Assembly (NCBI RefSeq): GCF_000719285.1
Contig: NZ_JOFS01000009.1
Location: 62,001 to 126,000 of the forward strand
Length of the DNA stretch: 64,000 nucleotides
DNA from: Streptomyces bicolor
Lineage (GTDB): Bacteria > Actinomycetota > Actinomycetes > Streptomycetales > Streptomycetaceae
Direction: 5' to 3'
This document shows, one piece after another, positions 52,691-61,339 of this stretch. The notes under the pieces were generated by a model. The model ran no database searches and was not told the origin of the DNA. It saw nothing but the letters and a program-made list of their open reading frames with translations. Made by a program: the position numbers and the translations under genes. The first letter of the stretch is position 1. Every line of letters begins with the position of its first letter.

Positions 52691-52804
52691 GACCCGGAGG
52701 TTCCCGCGTCCGATCGGCTCGCTAACCGCTGTTACACGTCCGTCGACAAAAGCGGACAACCTGGCACTAAAGGACGGGTGTTCGGATGCCGAGTAGGCAC
52801 GGAA

Positions 52805-52837
52805 AACCCCTGGTCCGTTCGGGTTGGTCCAGGGGTT
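52805..52837. terminator. Hairpin in the 52.7-53.0 kb intergenic region
   Basis: AACCCCTGG/CCAGGGGTT 9-bp stem with a 15-nt loop, in the 285-bp gap between pepN2 and the AbiEi-like gene. It could stop pepN2 transcription or act in the leader of the downstream gene. Confidence 0.45.
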
Positions 52838-52876
52838 ACGGCTGCTATTGCCTGAATTCCGTAACGGTCACGGAGG

Positions 52877-52904
52877 GCCGAGACCTTTGGCCAAAGGTGT
52901 CGGC
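52877..52904. promoter_or_regulatory. 28-bp near-perfect palindrome
   Basis: GCCGA-G-ACCTTTGG and CCAAAGGT-G-TCGGC form a 28-bp dyad with a single mismatch pair and no loop. Lack of a loop favours a protein-binding site over an RNA hairpin. It lies 72 bp beyond the pepN2 stop and about 190 bp upstream of the AbiEi-like gene. Confidence 0.5.
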
Positions 52905-52975
52905 TGGTTGACGCGGTTCGGACGACTCGTTCGCCTGCGGGGCGCTTTCAGCCCCTACGGCAGACCCGGGGCGGC

Positions 52976-55555
52976 TCACCCGCGCGCGTCACACTCCTGC
53001 CCCCGCAGCCCCCGCGCCAGATCGTCCCGCGCCTCCAGCACCAGCCGTCGCAGTGCCGGCGCCGCGTCCTCGTGGGCCGCGAGCCACGCGTCCGTCGCGT
53101 CCAGCGTGGCCCGCGACTGCTGGAGCGCCGGGAACAGGCCCCGGACCACGTCCATGCCGATCTGGATCGACCGCTCGTTCCACACCCGCTCGATCGCCGC
53201 GAAGTACTTGTCGGTGTACGGCGCGAGCAGCTCCCGCTGCGACGGCTGGGTGAAGCCAGCGATGGTCGCCTCGACCAGGGCGTTGGACAGCACGTCCGAC
53301 TCGACGACCTGCACCCACGCCTGCGCCTTCACCGCCTCCGACGGCCGCGCGGCCAGGCAGCGCACCTGGTGCCGCTTGCCGGACGCGGTGTCGTCGCGGG
53401 CCAGCTCGGCCGCCAGCACCGACTCGTCGGCGACGCCGTGCGCCGCCAGCGGTGTCAGGAACGCCCAGCGCAGCTCCTGGTCGACGTCCAGGCCGTCGAT
53501 CTTCGCGGTGCCCTCCAGCAGGTCCTTCAGCAGCTGGAGGTCGGACTCCTCGGACGCCACCGACGCGAAGAACCGCGCCCACGCCAGCTGCTGCTCGCCG
53601 CCCGGTTCGGCGGCCCGCAGCTCCCGCAGCGCGCCCTCGGCGAGCAGCCGTTCGCCGGTCGGACGCCACTCGGGCGCCACATAGTGGACCAGCGACGAGT
53701 TCGCCCACGCGTGCAGCATCTGCAGCACGCCGATGTCGGACTCGCGCCCCGCGAACCGCAGCACCAGATCCACGAAGTCCCGCGCCGGCAGCAGCGCGTC
53801 CCGCGTCATGTTCCACAGCGCCGACCAGCACAGGGCACGGGCGAGCGGATCAGTCAGCGAACCCAGGTGCTCGCGCAGCGTCGCCAGGGACGTCTCGTCG
53901 AAGCGGGTCTTGCAGTACGTCAGGTCGTCGTCGTTGACGAGCACCAGCTCCGGAGCCTCGGCGCCCGCCAGCTCCGCCACGACCGTCCGCGGCCCGTCGA
54001 CGTCCACCTCGGCCTGCGCGTACCGCTCCAGCGCCCCGTCGGCGCCCCGCCGGTACAGGCCCACGGCGACCCGGTGCGGGCGCAGCTCGGGGTGGGACTC
54101 CGCCGCCTCCTGCACCACCGCCAGCTCGTCGACACGGCCCTCGGCGTCCAGCAGCACCTGCGGGGTCAGCGAGTTCACGCCCGCCGTCTGCAGCCAGGAC
54201 CGCGCCCACGCGCCCATGTCCCGTCCGCTGGTCTCCTCCAGCACCGACAGCAGGTCACCGAGGCGCGTGTTGCCGTAGGCGTGCCGCTTGAAGTAGCGCC
54301 GCGCGCCCTCCAGGAACGCGTCCTGGCCGACGTACGCCACGAGCTGCTTCAGGACCGAGGCGCCCTTGGCGTACGTGATGCCGTCGAAGTTCAGCTTCGC
54401 GTCCTGCAGGTCACGGATGTCCGCCGTGATGGGGTGCGTGGAGGGCAGCTGGTCGGCGCGGTACGCCCACGCCTTGCGGCGGTTGGCGAAGGTGATCCAG
54501 GCGTCCTTGAAGCGGGTCGCGCCGACGTTCGCGAACGTGCCCATGAAGTCCGCGAAGGACTCCTTCAGCCACAGGTCGTCCCACCACACCATGGTGACCA
54601 GGTCGCCGAACCACATGTGCGCCATCTCGTGCAGGATGACGTTGGCCCGGCCCTCGTACGACGCCCGCGTCACCTTGCCGCGGAAGATGAACTCCTCCCG
54701 GAAGGTCACCATCCCCGGGTTCTCCATCGCGCCCAGGTTGTACTCGGGCACGAACGCCTGGTCGTACTTCCCGAACGGGTACGGGTAGTCGAAGTGGTCG
54801 TGGAAGAAGTCCAGGCCCTGCTTGGTGACGAGGAAGACGTCGTCGGTGTCGAAGTACGGGGCGAGGCCCTTGCGGCACATGGCGCCCAGTGGGATCCGCA
54901 GCGTCGTCCCGTCGGCGAAGGTGCGCTCGTAGGAGTCCGTGACGTAGTGGTACGGGCCCGCCACCACACACGTGATGTACGTCGAGATCGCCTTCGTCTC
55001 GGCGAACTTCCAGGTTCCGTCGGCGAGTTCACCGGCCCCGTTGCTCCACACGGTCCACCCCTCGGGCGCCCGCACCTCGAAGCGGAACGGAGCCTTGAGG
55101 TCCGGCTGCTCGAAGTTCGCGAAGACGCGGCGGGAGTCGGCCGGCTCGTACTGCGTGTAGAGGTAGACCTCGCCGTCCTCGGGATCGACGAAGCGGTGCA
55201 GGCCCTCGCCGGTGCGGGAGTAGGCGCACTGGGCGTCGACGACGAGCTCGTTGTCGGCGGCCAGCTCCTCCAGGGTGATCCGCGAGCCGTGGAAGACCTC
55301 GCTCGGGTCCAGGTCCTTGCCGTTGAGGGAGACGGCCGTCACGCTCGGCGCGATCAGGTCGGCGAAGCTGGTGGCGCCGGGCTCGTTGCAGCGGAAGCGG
55401 ATCGTGGTGACCGAGCGGAAGGTGCGCGGCGCCCCGCTCTCGGAGTCCCCGTCGCCGACGGCGGAACGCACGTCGAGGGACACGTCGTACCCGTCGACGG
55501 ACAGCAGGGCGGCCCGCTCCCGGGCCTCGTCGCGGGACAGATTCTCACCGGGCAC
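52976..55555 (-). CDS. pepN: Aminopeptidase N, second M1 paralogue
   Basis: An 859-residue cytoplasmic M1 zinc aminopeptidase with the same length and layout as the 31598-34174 product. It has GAMENPGMVTF and the zinc site HEMAH (H309, E310, H313) with E332 in KESFADF. Start GTG 55555. Sequence differs throughout from the first copy (for example HELAH against HEMAH), so this is an old duplication with probably different peptide preference. Transcribed away from the DsbA-fold gene. Confidence 0.94.
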   Translation of the reverse strand: MPGENLSRDEARERAALLSVDGYDVSLDVRSAVGDGDSESGAPRTFRSVTTIRFRCNEPGATSFADLIAPSVTAVSLNGKDLDPSEVFHGSRITLEELAADNELVVDAQCAYSRTGEGLHRFVDPEDGEVYLYTQYEPADSRRVFANFEQPDLKAPFRFEVRAPEGWTVWSNGAGELADGTWKFAETKAISTYITCVVAGPYHYVTDSYERTFADGTTLRIPLGAMCRKGLAPYFDTDDVFLVTKQGLDFFHDHFDYPYPFGKYDQAFVPEYNLGAMENPGMVTFREEFIFRGKVTRASYEGRANVILHEMAHMWFGDLVTMVWWDDLWLKESFADFMGTFANVGATRFKDAWITFANRRKAWAYRADQLPSTHPITADIRDLQDAKLNFDGITYAKGASVLKQLVAYVGQDAFLEGARRYFKRHAYGNTRLGDLLSVLEETSGRDMGAWARSWLQTAGVNSLTPQVLLDAEGRVDELAVVQEAAESHPELRPHRVAVGLYRRGADGALERYAQAEVDVDGPRTVVAELAGAEAPELVLVNDDDLTYCKTRFDETSLATLREHLGSLTDPLARALCWSALWNMTRDALLPARDFVDLVLRFAGRESDIGVLQMLHAWANSSLVHYVAPEWRPTGERLLAEGALRELRAAEPGGEQQLAWARFFASVASEESDLQLLKDLLEGTAKIDGLDVDQELRWAFLTPLAAHGVADESVLAAELARDDTASGKRHQVRCLAARPSEAVKAQAWVQVVESDVLSNALVEATIAGFTQPSQRELLAPYTDKYFAAIERVWNERSIQIGMDVVRGLFPALQQSRATLDATDAWLAAHEDAAPALRRLVLEARDDLARGLRGQECDARG

Positions 55556-55689
55556 GGTGGCACTCCCTCGGGGTGGTGTTCAGTATGCGGACAGCACTGA
55601 TCCTGCCATGCGCTCCTGACGGTGAGCAGGGGAATGACATGCGGGCGGTCCTTGTTGCGCTTTCAAACGACCGCATCCAGAGGAGAGCC

Positions 55690-56346
55690 ATGTCCGAGAG
55701 CGCGACCACCTCCGCGAAGACCCCCGTCGACTTCTGGTTCGACCCGCTGTGCCCGTGGGCCTGGATGACCTCGCGCTGGGTGCTGGAGGTGGAGAAGGTC
55801 CGCGACATCGAGGTCCGCTGGCACCTGATGAGCCTCGCCGTCCTCAACGAGGACAAGCTCGACGACCTGCCCGAGGAGTACCGCGAGCTGCTCGAGACCA
55901 AGGCGTGGGGCCCGGTCCGGGTCGTCGTCGCGGCCCAGGAGGAGCACGGCACCGAGGTGCTCGGCGACCTCTACACCGCGCTCGGCACCCGCATCCACAA
56001 CCAGGGCGAGGGCCCCGAGAAGGAGACGGTCGCCGCCGCCCTGAAGGACGTCGGCCTGCCCGAGTCCCTCATGGAGCACTGGGACGGCACCGAGTACGAG
56101 CCGCAGCTGCGCGCATCCCACAAGGAGGGCATCGAGAAGGTCGGCCAGGAGGTCGGCACCCCGGTCATCGCCGTCCCCGGCGCCGACGGCGAGCAGATCG
56201 CCTTCTTCGGCCCCGTCGTCACCCCGGCCCCCAAGGGCGAGGACGCCGCGAGGCTGTGGGACGGCACCCTCGCCGTGGCCTCCGTGCCGGGCTTCTACGA
56301 GATCAAGCGCACCCGTACCAGGGGTCCGGACTTCAGCAACCTGTAG
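55690..56346 (+). CDS. DsbA-fold protein, mycothiol-dependent nitroreductase (Rv2466c) family
   Basis: A 218-residue thioredoxin-fold protein closely resembling mycobacterial Rv2466c along its length: DFWFDPLCPWAWMTSRWVLEV at residues 14-34 (parts FWFDPLCPWAW and TSRWVLEV), WGPVRVVVAAQ, GTRIHNQG, GTPVIAVPG and the end KRTRT. The active site reads CPWA, so the second cysteine of the CPWC motif in Rv2466c is replaced by Ala. A one-cysteine enzyme can still form a mixed disulfide with mycothiol. ATG 55690 follows AGGAG. Cytoplasmic; likely role in thiol redox stress. Confidence 0.92.
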   Translation: MSESATTSAKTPVDFWFDPLCPWAWMTSRWVLEVEKVRDIEVRWHLMSLAVLNEDKLDDLPEEYRELLETKAWGPVRVVVAAQEEHGTEVLGDLYTALGTRIHNQGEGPEKETVAAALKDVGLPESLMEHWDGTEYEPQLRASHKEGIEKVGQEVGTPVIAVPGADGEQIAFFGPVVTPAPKGEDAARLWDGTLAVASVPGFYEIKRTRTRGPDFSNL

Positions 56347-56349
56347 GGG

Positions 56350-56580
56350 TCACTTCTCGGCGGCCTCCTCACCGAACTGTTCGGGGAGGAGGCCGTAGCC
56401 GGCCTTGTTGAACTGGGGGAAGTACGTCCGACAGCCCTTGGCGGTGCAGCGCCAGAGGTTGTCCACGTAGTAGCGGGGATTCTTCATCTGCGCACGGACC
56501 GCTGCCCGCTCCTCCTTGTTGAGTTCCCGGAAGACCTGCATGGTGCCGCACTTCGGGCAGTCCAGTACGCGCGTCCCCAT
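56350..56580 (-). CDS. Small zinc-ribbon-like protein, unknown
   Basis: A 76-residue protein with CPKCG near the N-terminus (C9, C12) and a second pair spaced CTAKGC (about residues 45-50), a probable four-Cys zinc site. The rest is basic and aromatic (NPRYYVDNLWR, RTYFPQFNKAGYG). ATG 56580 shares its A with the TGA stop of the upstream phosphodiesterase gene (TGATG), so it is translationally coupled. No family known to me. Confidence 0.75.
   Translation of the reverse strand: MGTRVLDCPKCGTMQVFRELNKEERAAVRAQMKNPRYYVDNLWRCTAKGCRTYFPQFNKAGYGLLPEQFGEEAAEK
56361..56395. terminator. Hairpin near the DsbA/zinc-ribbon junction
   Basis: CGGCCTCCTC/GAGGAGGCCG 10-bp stem with a 15-nt loop. It lies 15 bp after the DsbA-fold gene but inside the last codons of the convergent zinc-ribbon gene, so it would serve as terminator for the plus-strand transcript. 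Confidence 0.55.
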
Positions 56581-57638
56581 CAACCCCTCCTCGCCATCAC
56601 TGCCAGATCCGGGAAGTCGGTCACCACGGCGTCGACCCCCAAGCCGTAGTACAGCGCGTACTCCGCGAACGCGTCCCCGAAATCGGTCGCGCCGGTACCC
56701 CGCCGCAACTCCGCCGGCAGGAACTGGTTCTCCGCGCGGAAGGTGTACGGCCCGATCCGCAGCCCCGCCGCATGCCCGTCCGCGACGAGGGACGTGCCGG
56801 CGACCGAGGACTTGTCCGGCCCGATCCAGTCCGCGTACCCGGCGATCCGCGCCAGCCCCGCCGGCGTCATCATGTCCCGGTACGTCGTCGGATCACCGGA
56901 CGAGACCAGGTCGTACGGCCCACCCGTGGTCCCCAGCGCCTGCCACAGCGGTACGCCCAGACCGGTCATGCGCTGCAGGCTCGTCGGCTCGAAGGACTGC
57001 AGGACACACTCGCGCGGACCGAGCCGGTTACGGCGGACCGCGGACGCCAGCCTCGGCTCCAGCGGCAGGCCGATCGAGCGGAAGTACGTCGGATGCTTGG
57101 TCTCCGGGAAGACCGCAATCGTACGGCCGTAGGACCTGGACAGCCTGCGCGCCAGGTCCACCACCTCCTGGAAGGTGAGGATCTGCTCCCGGCCGTCGAA
57201 GACCGTGTTGCGGTTGCGGACGAGGGGGAGGCGTTCCACCGCCCGCAGCGTCTTCAGCTCCGCCAGCGTGAAGTCCTCGGTGAACCAGCCGGTCACCGCC
57301 CGACCGTCCACCGTCTTCGTCGTACGCCGGTCCGCGAACTCCGGGTGCCGTGCCACGTCGGTGGTCTGGGAGATCTCGTTCTCGTGCCGGACCACGAGCA
57401 CGTGGTCCTTCGTCGGCACCAGGTCCGGCTCGATCCAGTCGGCGCCGGTCTGCACGGCGTACGTGTACGAGGACGCGGTGTGCTCGGGGCGCCAGCCGGC
57501 CGCGCCACGATGACCGATGACGATCGGGCCCGGCGGCCGGGAGCCGACGGCTTCGGAAGCGGTCGCCGTCGTGGGCACGGCAGCGGCCGCCGTGGTGCCG
57601 GCGGCCGCGAGCAGCAGGGATCTACGTCTCGGGTGCAT
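56580..57638 (-). CDS. Secreted glycerophosphodiester phosphodiesterase
   Basis: A 352-residue exported GDPD-fold enzyme that hydrolyses glycerophosphodiesters to glycerol 3-phosphate and an alcohol. Twin-arginine-like signal (HPRRRSLLLAAAG). The catalytic motif is IGHRGAAGWRPEHT (about residue 40), with metal ligands in EPDLVPTKDHVLVVRHE (about residue 68). The C-terminal TDFPD is also typical. Start ATG 57638, 26 bp after the FGGY kinase stop, so it belongs to the same operon. That link points to glycerol-type compounds as the pathway theme. Confidence 0.93.
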   Translation of the reverse strand: MHPRRRSLLLAAAGTTAAAAVPTTATASEAVGSRPPGPIVIGHRGAAGWRPEHTASSYTYAVQTGADWIEPDLVPTKDHVLVVRHENEISQTTDVARHPEFADRRTTKTVDGRAVTGWFTEDFTLAELKTLRAVERLPLVRNRNTVFDGREQILTFQEVVDLARRLSRSYGRTIAVFPETKHPTYFRSIGLPLEPRLASAVRRNRLGPRECVLQSFEPTSLQRMTGLGVPLWQALGTTGGPYDLVSSGDPTTYRDMMTPAGLARIAGYADWIGPDKSSVAGTSLVADGHAAGLRIGPYTFRAENQFLPAELRRGTGATDFGDAFAEYALYYGLGVDAVVTDFPDLAVMARRG

Positions 57639-57664
57639 ACAACTCCCTTTCGTCGTACGGCTCT

Positions 57665-59089
57665 TCACGCGCGTGCCCGGCCGCGCGCCTGCGTCAGACG
57701 GGACAGGTGTTCCTCGTATCCCTTCGTGTAGTACGCCGCCCGCCCCTCGTCCGGCTCGACGACGTCCGTCGGCCGCGTCCACGCCTGAGCGTCCAGCGCC
57801 ACCCCGTACCGCTCGGCCGCCGCCAGCACCGCGCCCCGCGCGCCGACCTCGCCCTCGACGACCCTGAGCGGGCGCCCGAGCACATCGGCGAGCAGCCGCA
57901 TCCAGGCCGGGCTGCGGGTGCCGCCGCCGCACACGGCCAGCGTCCCGGTGAGCCCGGCCGCCTGCAGGCAGTGCCGGGCGGCATAGCCGATGCCCTCGCA
58001 GGTCGCCCGGACCAGGTCGGCGCGGGTCGACTCCAGCGATACGCCGGACAGTTCGGCGCGCAGACGTGGTTCGACGAAGGGGGCGCGTTCGCCGGAGGGT
58101 GCGAAGTACGGCAGTACGCGGACGCCATTCGCTCCCGGCGGGGTCTCGGCCAGCAGCCCGTCGACCTCCTCGTGCCGTACGCCCGTCGTCGACAGCACCC
58201 AGTCCAGCGCGGCCGTACCGACCATCGCGGGCATCGCGCGCAGCCAGTGCCCGGGCCGGTCGGTGTTGATGTACAGGCCGGCCGGTTCGCCGGTCAGGTC
58301 GAGGTCGGTGGTGGCGACCAGGCTGGCCAGACAGGTGCCGACGATGAGAAGACCGTCCCCGGGGGACGTCACCCCCGCGCCCAGCGCACAGGCCGGCAGG
58401 TCGTACGGCCCGTTCGCGATCCGCGTCCCGGACGGGAGCCCCTCGCCGCGCGTCCGAGCCGTCGAGACCGGGTCGCTGACCGGGGCGAGGAGCCCGCGCC
58501 GGTGGGTCAGCCCGAGCAGCTCGACGACCCCGTTGTCGTACGTCCGCGTCCGCGGGTCCAGGAAGGGCATCGACGCATCCGACACATCCGTTGTCGGGCC
58601 CGCGCCCGTCAGCCGCTGGAACACCATGTCCTTGCAGTACAGGGCGGCGATCGCGGCATCCAGCGCCTTCGGTTCATGGCTGTCAAGCCAGGCCAGCAGC
58701 GGCCCCGGACACCCCGGGAACATCGCGCTGCCCGTCCGCCGGAACACCGTCTCGAACGTGCCGTCCGCCAGCCAGCGGTCGACCAGTTCGTGTGCGCGGC
58801 CGTCCATCCAGGAGGCGGCTGGGCGTACAGCGCGGCCGTCTGTGTCGACCAGCCAGACGCCGTCGCCCTGGCCGGTGAGGCCGGCGAGCTCGACTGGTTC
58901 CGGGACGCGTTCGGTTACCTCTTGGAGTACGGCGACCACTGCGCCGTACACCTCGTCCATGTCCTGCTCGACGAGCCCGCCCTGCAGGCTGAGGCGCACC
59001 GGGCGGGATGCGACGGCCAGTTCACGGCCGGTGGCGTCGAAGGCGGCGGCCTTCACTGTGGACGTGCCTACATCTATGCCGACGTACAT
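57665..59089 (-). CDS. FGGY family carbohydrate kinase
   Basis: A 474-residue sugar or polyol kinase. Phosphate-1 motif YVGIDVGTSTVKAAAFD at the start, GLTGQGDGVWLVDTDG near residue 70, and the C-terminal FGGY-type region with LAVCGGGTRSPAWMRLLADVLGRP (parts AVCGGGTRSPAW and LLADVLGRP, about residue 385). The family covers xylulo-, ribulo-, glycerol and erythritol kinases. The neighbouring importer, dehydrogenase and phosphodiesterase favour a polyol or its oxidised form, but the specificity loop is not decisive. ATG 59089 gives the standard N-terminus; longer forms read into the 142-bp leader. Confidence 0.92.
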   Translation of the reverse strand: MYVGIDVGTSTVKAAAFDATGRELAVASRPVRLSLQGGLVEQDMDEVYGAVVAVLQEVTERVPEPVELAGLTGQGDGVWLVDTDGRAVRPAASWMDGRAHELVDRWLADGTFETVFRRTGSAMFPGCPGPLLAWLDSHEPKALDAAIAALYCKDMVFQRLTGAGPTTDVSDASMPFLDPRTRTYDNGVVELLGLTHRRGLLAPVSDPVSTARTRGEGLPSGTRIANGPYDLPACALGAGVTSPGDGLLIVGTCLASLVATTDLDLTGEPAGLYINTDRPGHWLRAMPAMVGTAALDWVLSTTGVRHEEVDGLLAETPPGANGVRVLPYFAPSGERAPFVEPRLRAELSGVSLESTRADLVRATCEGIGYAARHCLQAAGLTGTLAVCGGGTRSPAWMRLLADVLGRPLRVVEGEVGARGAVLAAAERYGVALDAQAWTRPTDVVEPDEGRAAYYTKGYEEHLSRLTQARGRARA

Positions 59090-59231
59090 TCCAACCCACT
59101 TCTTGGCTCGGTCGGGTGTGCAGTGCCTTTTGCAGCTGGCGTGTCGAATATCTGGCTCGGTCGCCTTCGGGGCGCCACATGTCGGTGTCGTCGGCCCAGT
59201 CACGTTGGTGAGCTCTCACCCGAGGCTGGGC

Positions 59232-60260
59232 TCACGTCAGGCAGTGGGCCAGCGGTTCGCCGCGTGCCCAGCGGCCCACCTCCGCCGCCGCGATCGCCGC
59301 CGCCTTCTCCGCCACCGCCCGGCTCGCACCGCCCAGATGGGGAGTGAGGACGACACGGTCGCCGAAACCGAACAGGCGCGAACCGGGCGGCACCGGTTCC
59401 GTCTCGTATGTGTCGAGGGCCGCCGCCGACAGGCGCCCGCTCTCCAGCGCGTCGCACAGCGCGTCCTCGTCCAGCAGCGGGCCGCGGGCCACGTTCACCA
59501 CCACCGCGCCCTCCGGCAGCAGGGCCAGTTCGCGGGCGCCGATCAGGCCTCGGGTCTCCGTGGTGAGCCGGGCGTGCAGGCTGATCACCCGGGATTTCCG
59601 CAGGAGTTCGTCAAGCGACGCGACCCTCAGGCCGTGGATCTCGCCGTGCACGTACGGGTCGAAGACCATGACCCGGGCCCCGAACGCGCACAGCACCCGC
59701 GCGACCCTGCTGCCCACGGCTCCGTAGCCGACCAACCCGACCGGCAGGTCCTCCAGCTCCAGTCCGCTGTGCTCGTACGTGTAGTACGTCGCCCCCTCCC
59801 AGCTCCCCTGCCGGGCAAGGAGTTCATGGGCCTGAGGAATGCGCCGCAGGGCCGCCAGCATCAGGCCGACCGTGAACTCGGCGGTGGCGGCGGCGTTGCG
59901 GCCGGGTGCGTAACACACGCGGACGTCATGTCGTTTGGCCGCGTCCAGGTTGACGTTCACCGGGCCGCCCCGGCACACGACCACCAGGCGCAGCTCCGGG
60001 CAGGCGTCGAGGACGCGCTCCGTCACCGGGCCCATCTGGGTGACCAGCACCCGCGCGCCCGTCAGCGCGTCGATCAGCTCGTCCTCGGCGTCGCTCGCCT
60101 CCGTCACCTCGGCCACCGGGCCGAAGGGCTCCAGTGGCCAGCCGAGTCGCAGTTCGCGTACGTCACAGGTGAGTTCGTGGTCCAGCGCCTGCCTGATGAG
60201 CGACGGCAGGATGAAGTGGTCGCCGGCGGCCACCACGCGCACGCGGTTCCCGTGGGTCAT
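59232..60260 (-). CDS. D-isomer-specific 2-hydroxyacid dehydrogenase
   Basis: A 342-residue NAD-dependent dehydrogenase. The cofactor motif is VGLVGYGAVGSRVARVL (about residue 175), the catalytic Arg in VVNVARGPLLDEDAL (about residue 260), Glu in DTYETEPVP (about 290), and His in LTPHLGGAS (about 312). It would interconvert a 2-keto acid and D-2-hydroxy acid, for example hydroxypyruvate and glycerate. Start ATG 60260 overlaps the ATPase stop by 4 bp. In the polyol operon it may process the sugar-acid stage. Confidence 0.93.
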   Translation of the reverse strand: MTHGNRVRVVAAGDHFILPSLIRQALDHELTCDVRELRLGWPLEPFGPVAEVTEASDAEDELIDALTGARVLVTQMGPVTERVLDACPELRLVVVCRGGPVNVNLDAAKRHDVRVCYAPGRNAAATAEFTVGLMLAALRRIPQAHELLARQGSWEGATYYTYEHSGLELEDLPVGLVGYGAVGSRVARVLCAFGARVMVFDPYVHGEIHGLRVASLDELLRKSRVISLHARLTTETRGLIGARELALLPEGAVVVNVARGPLLDEDALCDALESGRLSAAALDTYETEPVPPGSRLFGFGDRVVLTPHLGGASRAVAEKAAAIAAAEVGRWARGEPLAHCLT

Positions 60261-61339
60261 CTGAGGGAGTCTCCCGTCTCGGCGTCGAAGACATGGGTGA
60301 GGTGAGGGTCGGCGGTGACGTGGACCCGGTCGTCGTGGGCGAGGCGTACCTCGGGGTCGGTGAGGACGACGAGGGGGCGTTCGACGCCGTCGAGGGCGAG
60401 GGTCGCGATGCCCGATTCGAGGAGGGGTTCGTGCGCCACCACGCGGGCGGCGAGGCCGCCGTCCTCGCCGGTCAGGCTCAGGTCCTCCGGGCGGATGCCG
60501 ACCACCACCTCCCGGCCCGCCGGCACCGGCATCGGCAGCGCGATCCGCACGGTGGGGGAGAGCCGGGCGTGGCCGTCCGCCTCCGCGATGCCGGGGAGGA
60601 GGTTGATCGCGGGCTCGCCCACGAAGTCCGCGACGAAGACGTTGGCGGGGCTGTCGTAGATCTCGTACGGGGTGCCGAGCTGCTGGATCACGCCGTCCCT
60701 CATCACGGCGATCCGGTCGGCAAGGGAGAGGGCCTCCTCCTGGTCGTGGGTGACCAGGATGGTCGTATGACCCAAGTCGCGCTGGATGCGCTTGAGTTCG
60801 CGGCGGGTCGTGTCGCGCTGGGCCGCGTCCAGGTGGGAGAGGGGCTCGTCGAGGAGGAGTACGTCCGGTTCGCGGATCAGGGCGCGGGCCAGGGAGACGC
60901 GCTGCTTCTGACCGCTGGAGAGGCCGGCCGGGCGGGCGTCGAGGATGGCGGTGAGGTCGACCCGTTCGGCGATCTCCTTGACCTTGCGGTCGACGTCGCC
61001 CCGGTCGGCCCTTCTGCGCGCCCGCAGGCCGAACGCCAGGTTCTCCGCCACCGTGAGCGGTGGGTAGAGGGCGTAGTTCTCGAACGCGACCCCGATGTTG
61101 CGCTGCTGGGCCGGTCGTGCGATCACCGATGAGCCGTCCACGAGGATGTCCCCGCCGGTCACCGTCTCCAGGCCGGCGATCATCCGCAGGGTGGTGGACT
61201 TCCCGCAGCCCGAGGGCCCCAGCAATCCCAGCAGCTCCCCTGAGCGCAGGGCCAGATCGATACCGCGTACGGCGTCGACCGCCGGGCGGCCCCGCGCCGA
61301 AAAGGTCTTGCGCAGATCACGTAGCTCCAGCTCGGTCAT
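60257..61339 (-). CDS. Sugar/polyol ABC transporter ATP-binding protein (UgpC/MalK type)
   Basis: A 360-residue CUT1 ATPase. Walker A GLLGPSGCGKST (about residue 40), signature LSSGQKQRVSLARAL (about 137), Walker B LLLDEPLSHLD (about 160), switch His in LVTHDQEEA, then the TOBE/MRP domain with VGIRPEDLSL. The Q-loop reads VAFENYALYPP, with Glu in place of the normal Gln. The same change is present in the second ATPase of this operon. Start 61339 overlaps the end of the DeoR gene by 23 bp. Confidence 0.93.
   Translation of the reverse strand: MTELELRDLRKTFSARGRPAVDAVRGIDLALRSGELLGLLGPSGCGKSTTLRMIAGLETVTGGDILVDGSSVIARPAQQRNIGVAFENYALYPPLTVAENLAFGLRARRRADRGDVDRKVKEIAERVDLTAILDARPAGLSSGQKQRVSLARALIREPDVLLLDEPLSHLDAAQRDTTRRELKRIQRDLGHTTILVTHDQEEALSLADRIAVMRDGVIQQLGTPYEIYDSPANVFVADFVGEPAINLLPGIAEADGHARLSPTVRIALPMPVPAGREVVVGIRPEDLSLTGEDGGLAARVVAHEPLLESGIATLALDGVERPLVVLTDPEVRLAHDDRVHVTADPHLTHVFDAETGDSLR

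Noticed and set aside
53072..55600. 842-codon plus-strand open frame opposite the second pepN gene
   Set aside because: Same reason: antisense of an intact metallopeptidase, with no independent coding signature.
59207..59220. GGTGAG-CT-CTCACC dyad in the leader of the FGGY kinase gene as the DeoR operator
   Set aside because: Arms are short, it lies close to the stop of the upstream gene, and the operon promoter should be outside the window; evidence is too weak to list as a feature.
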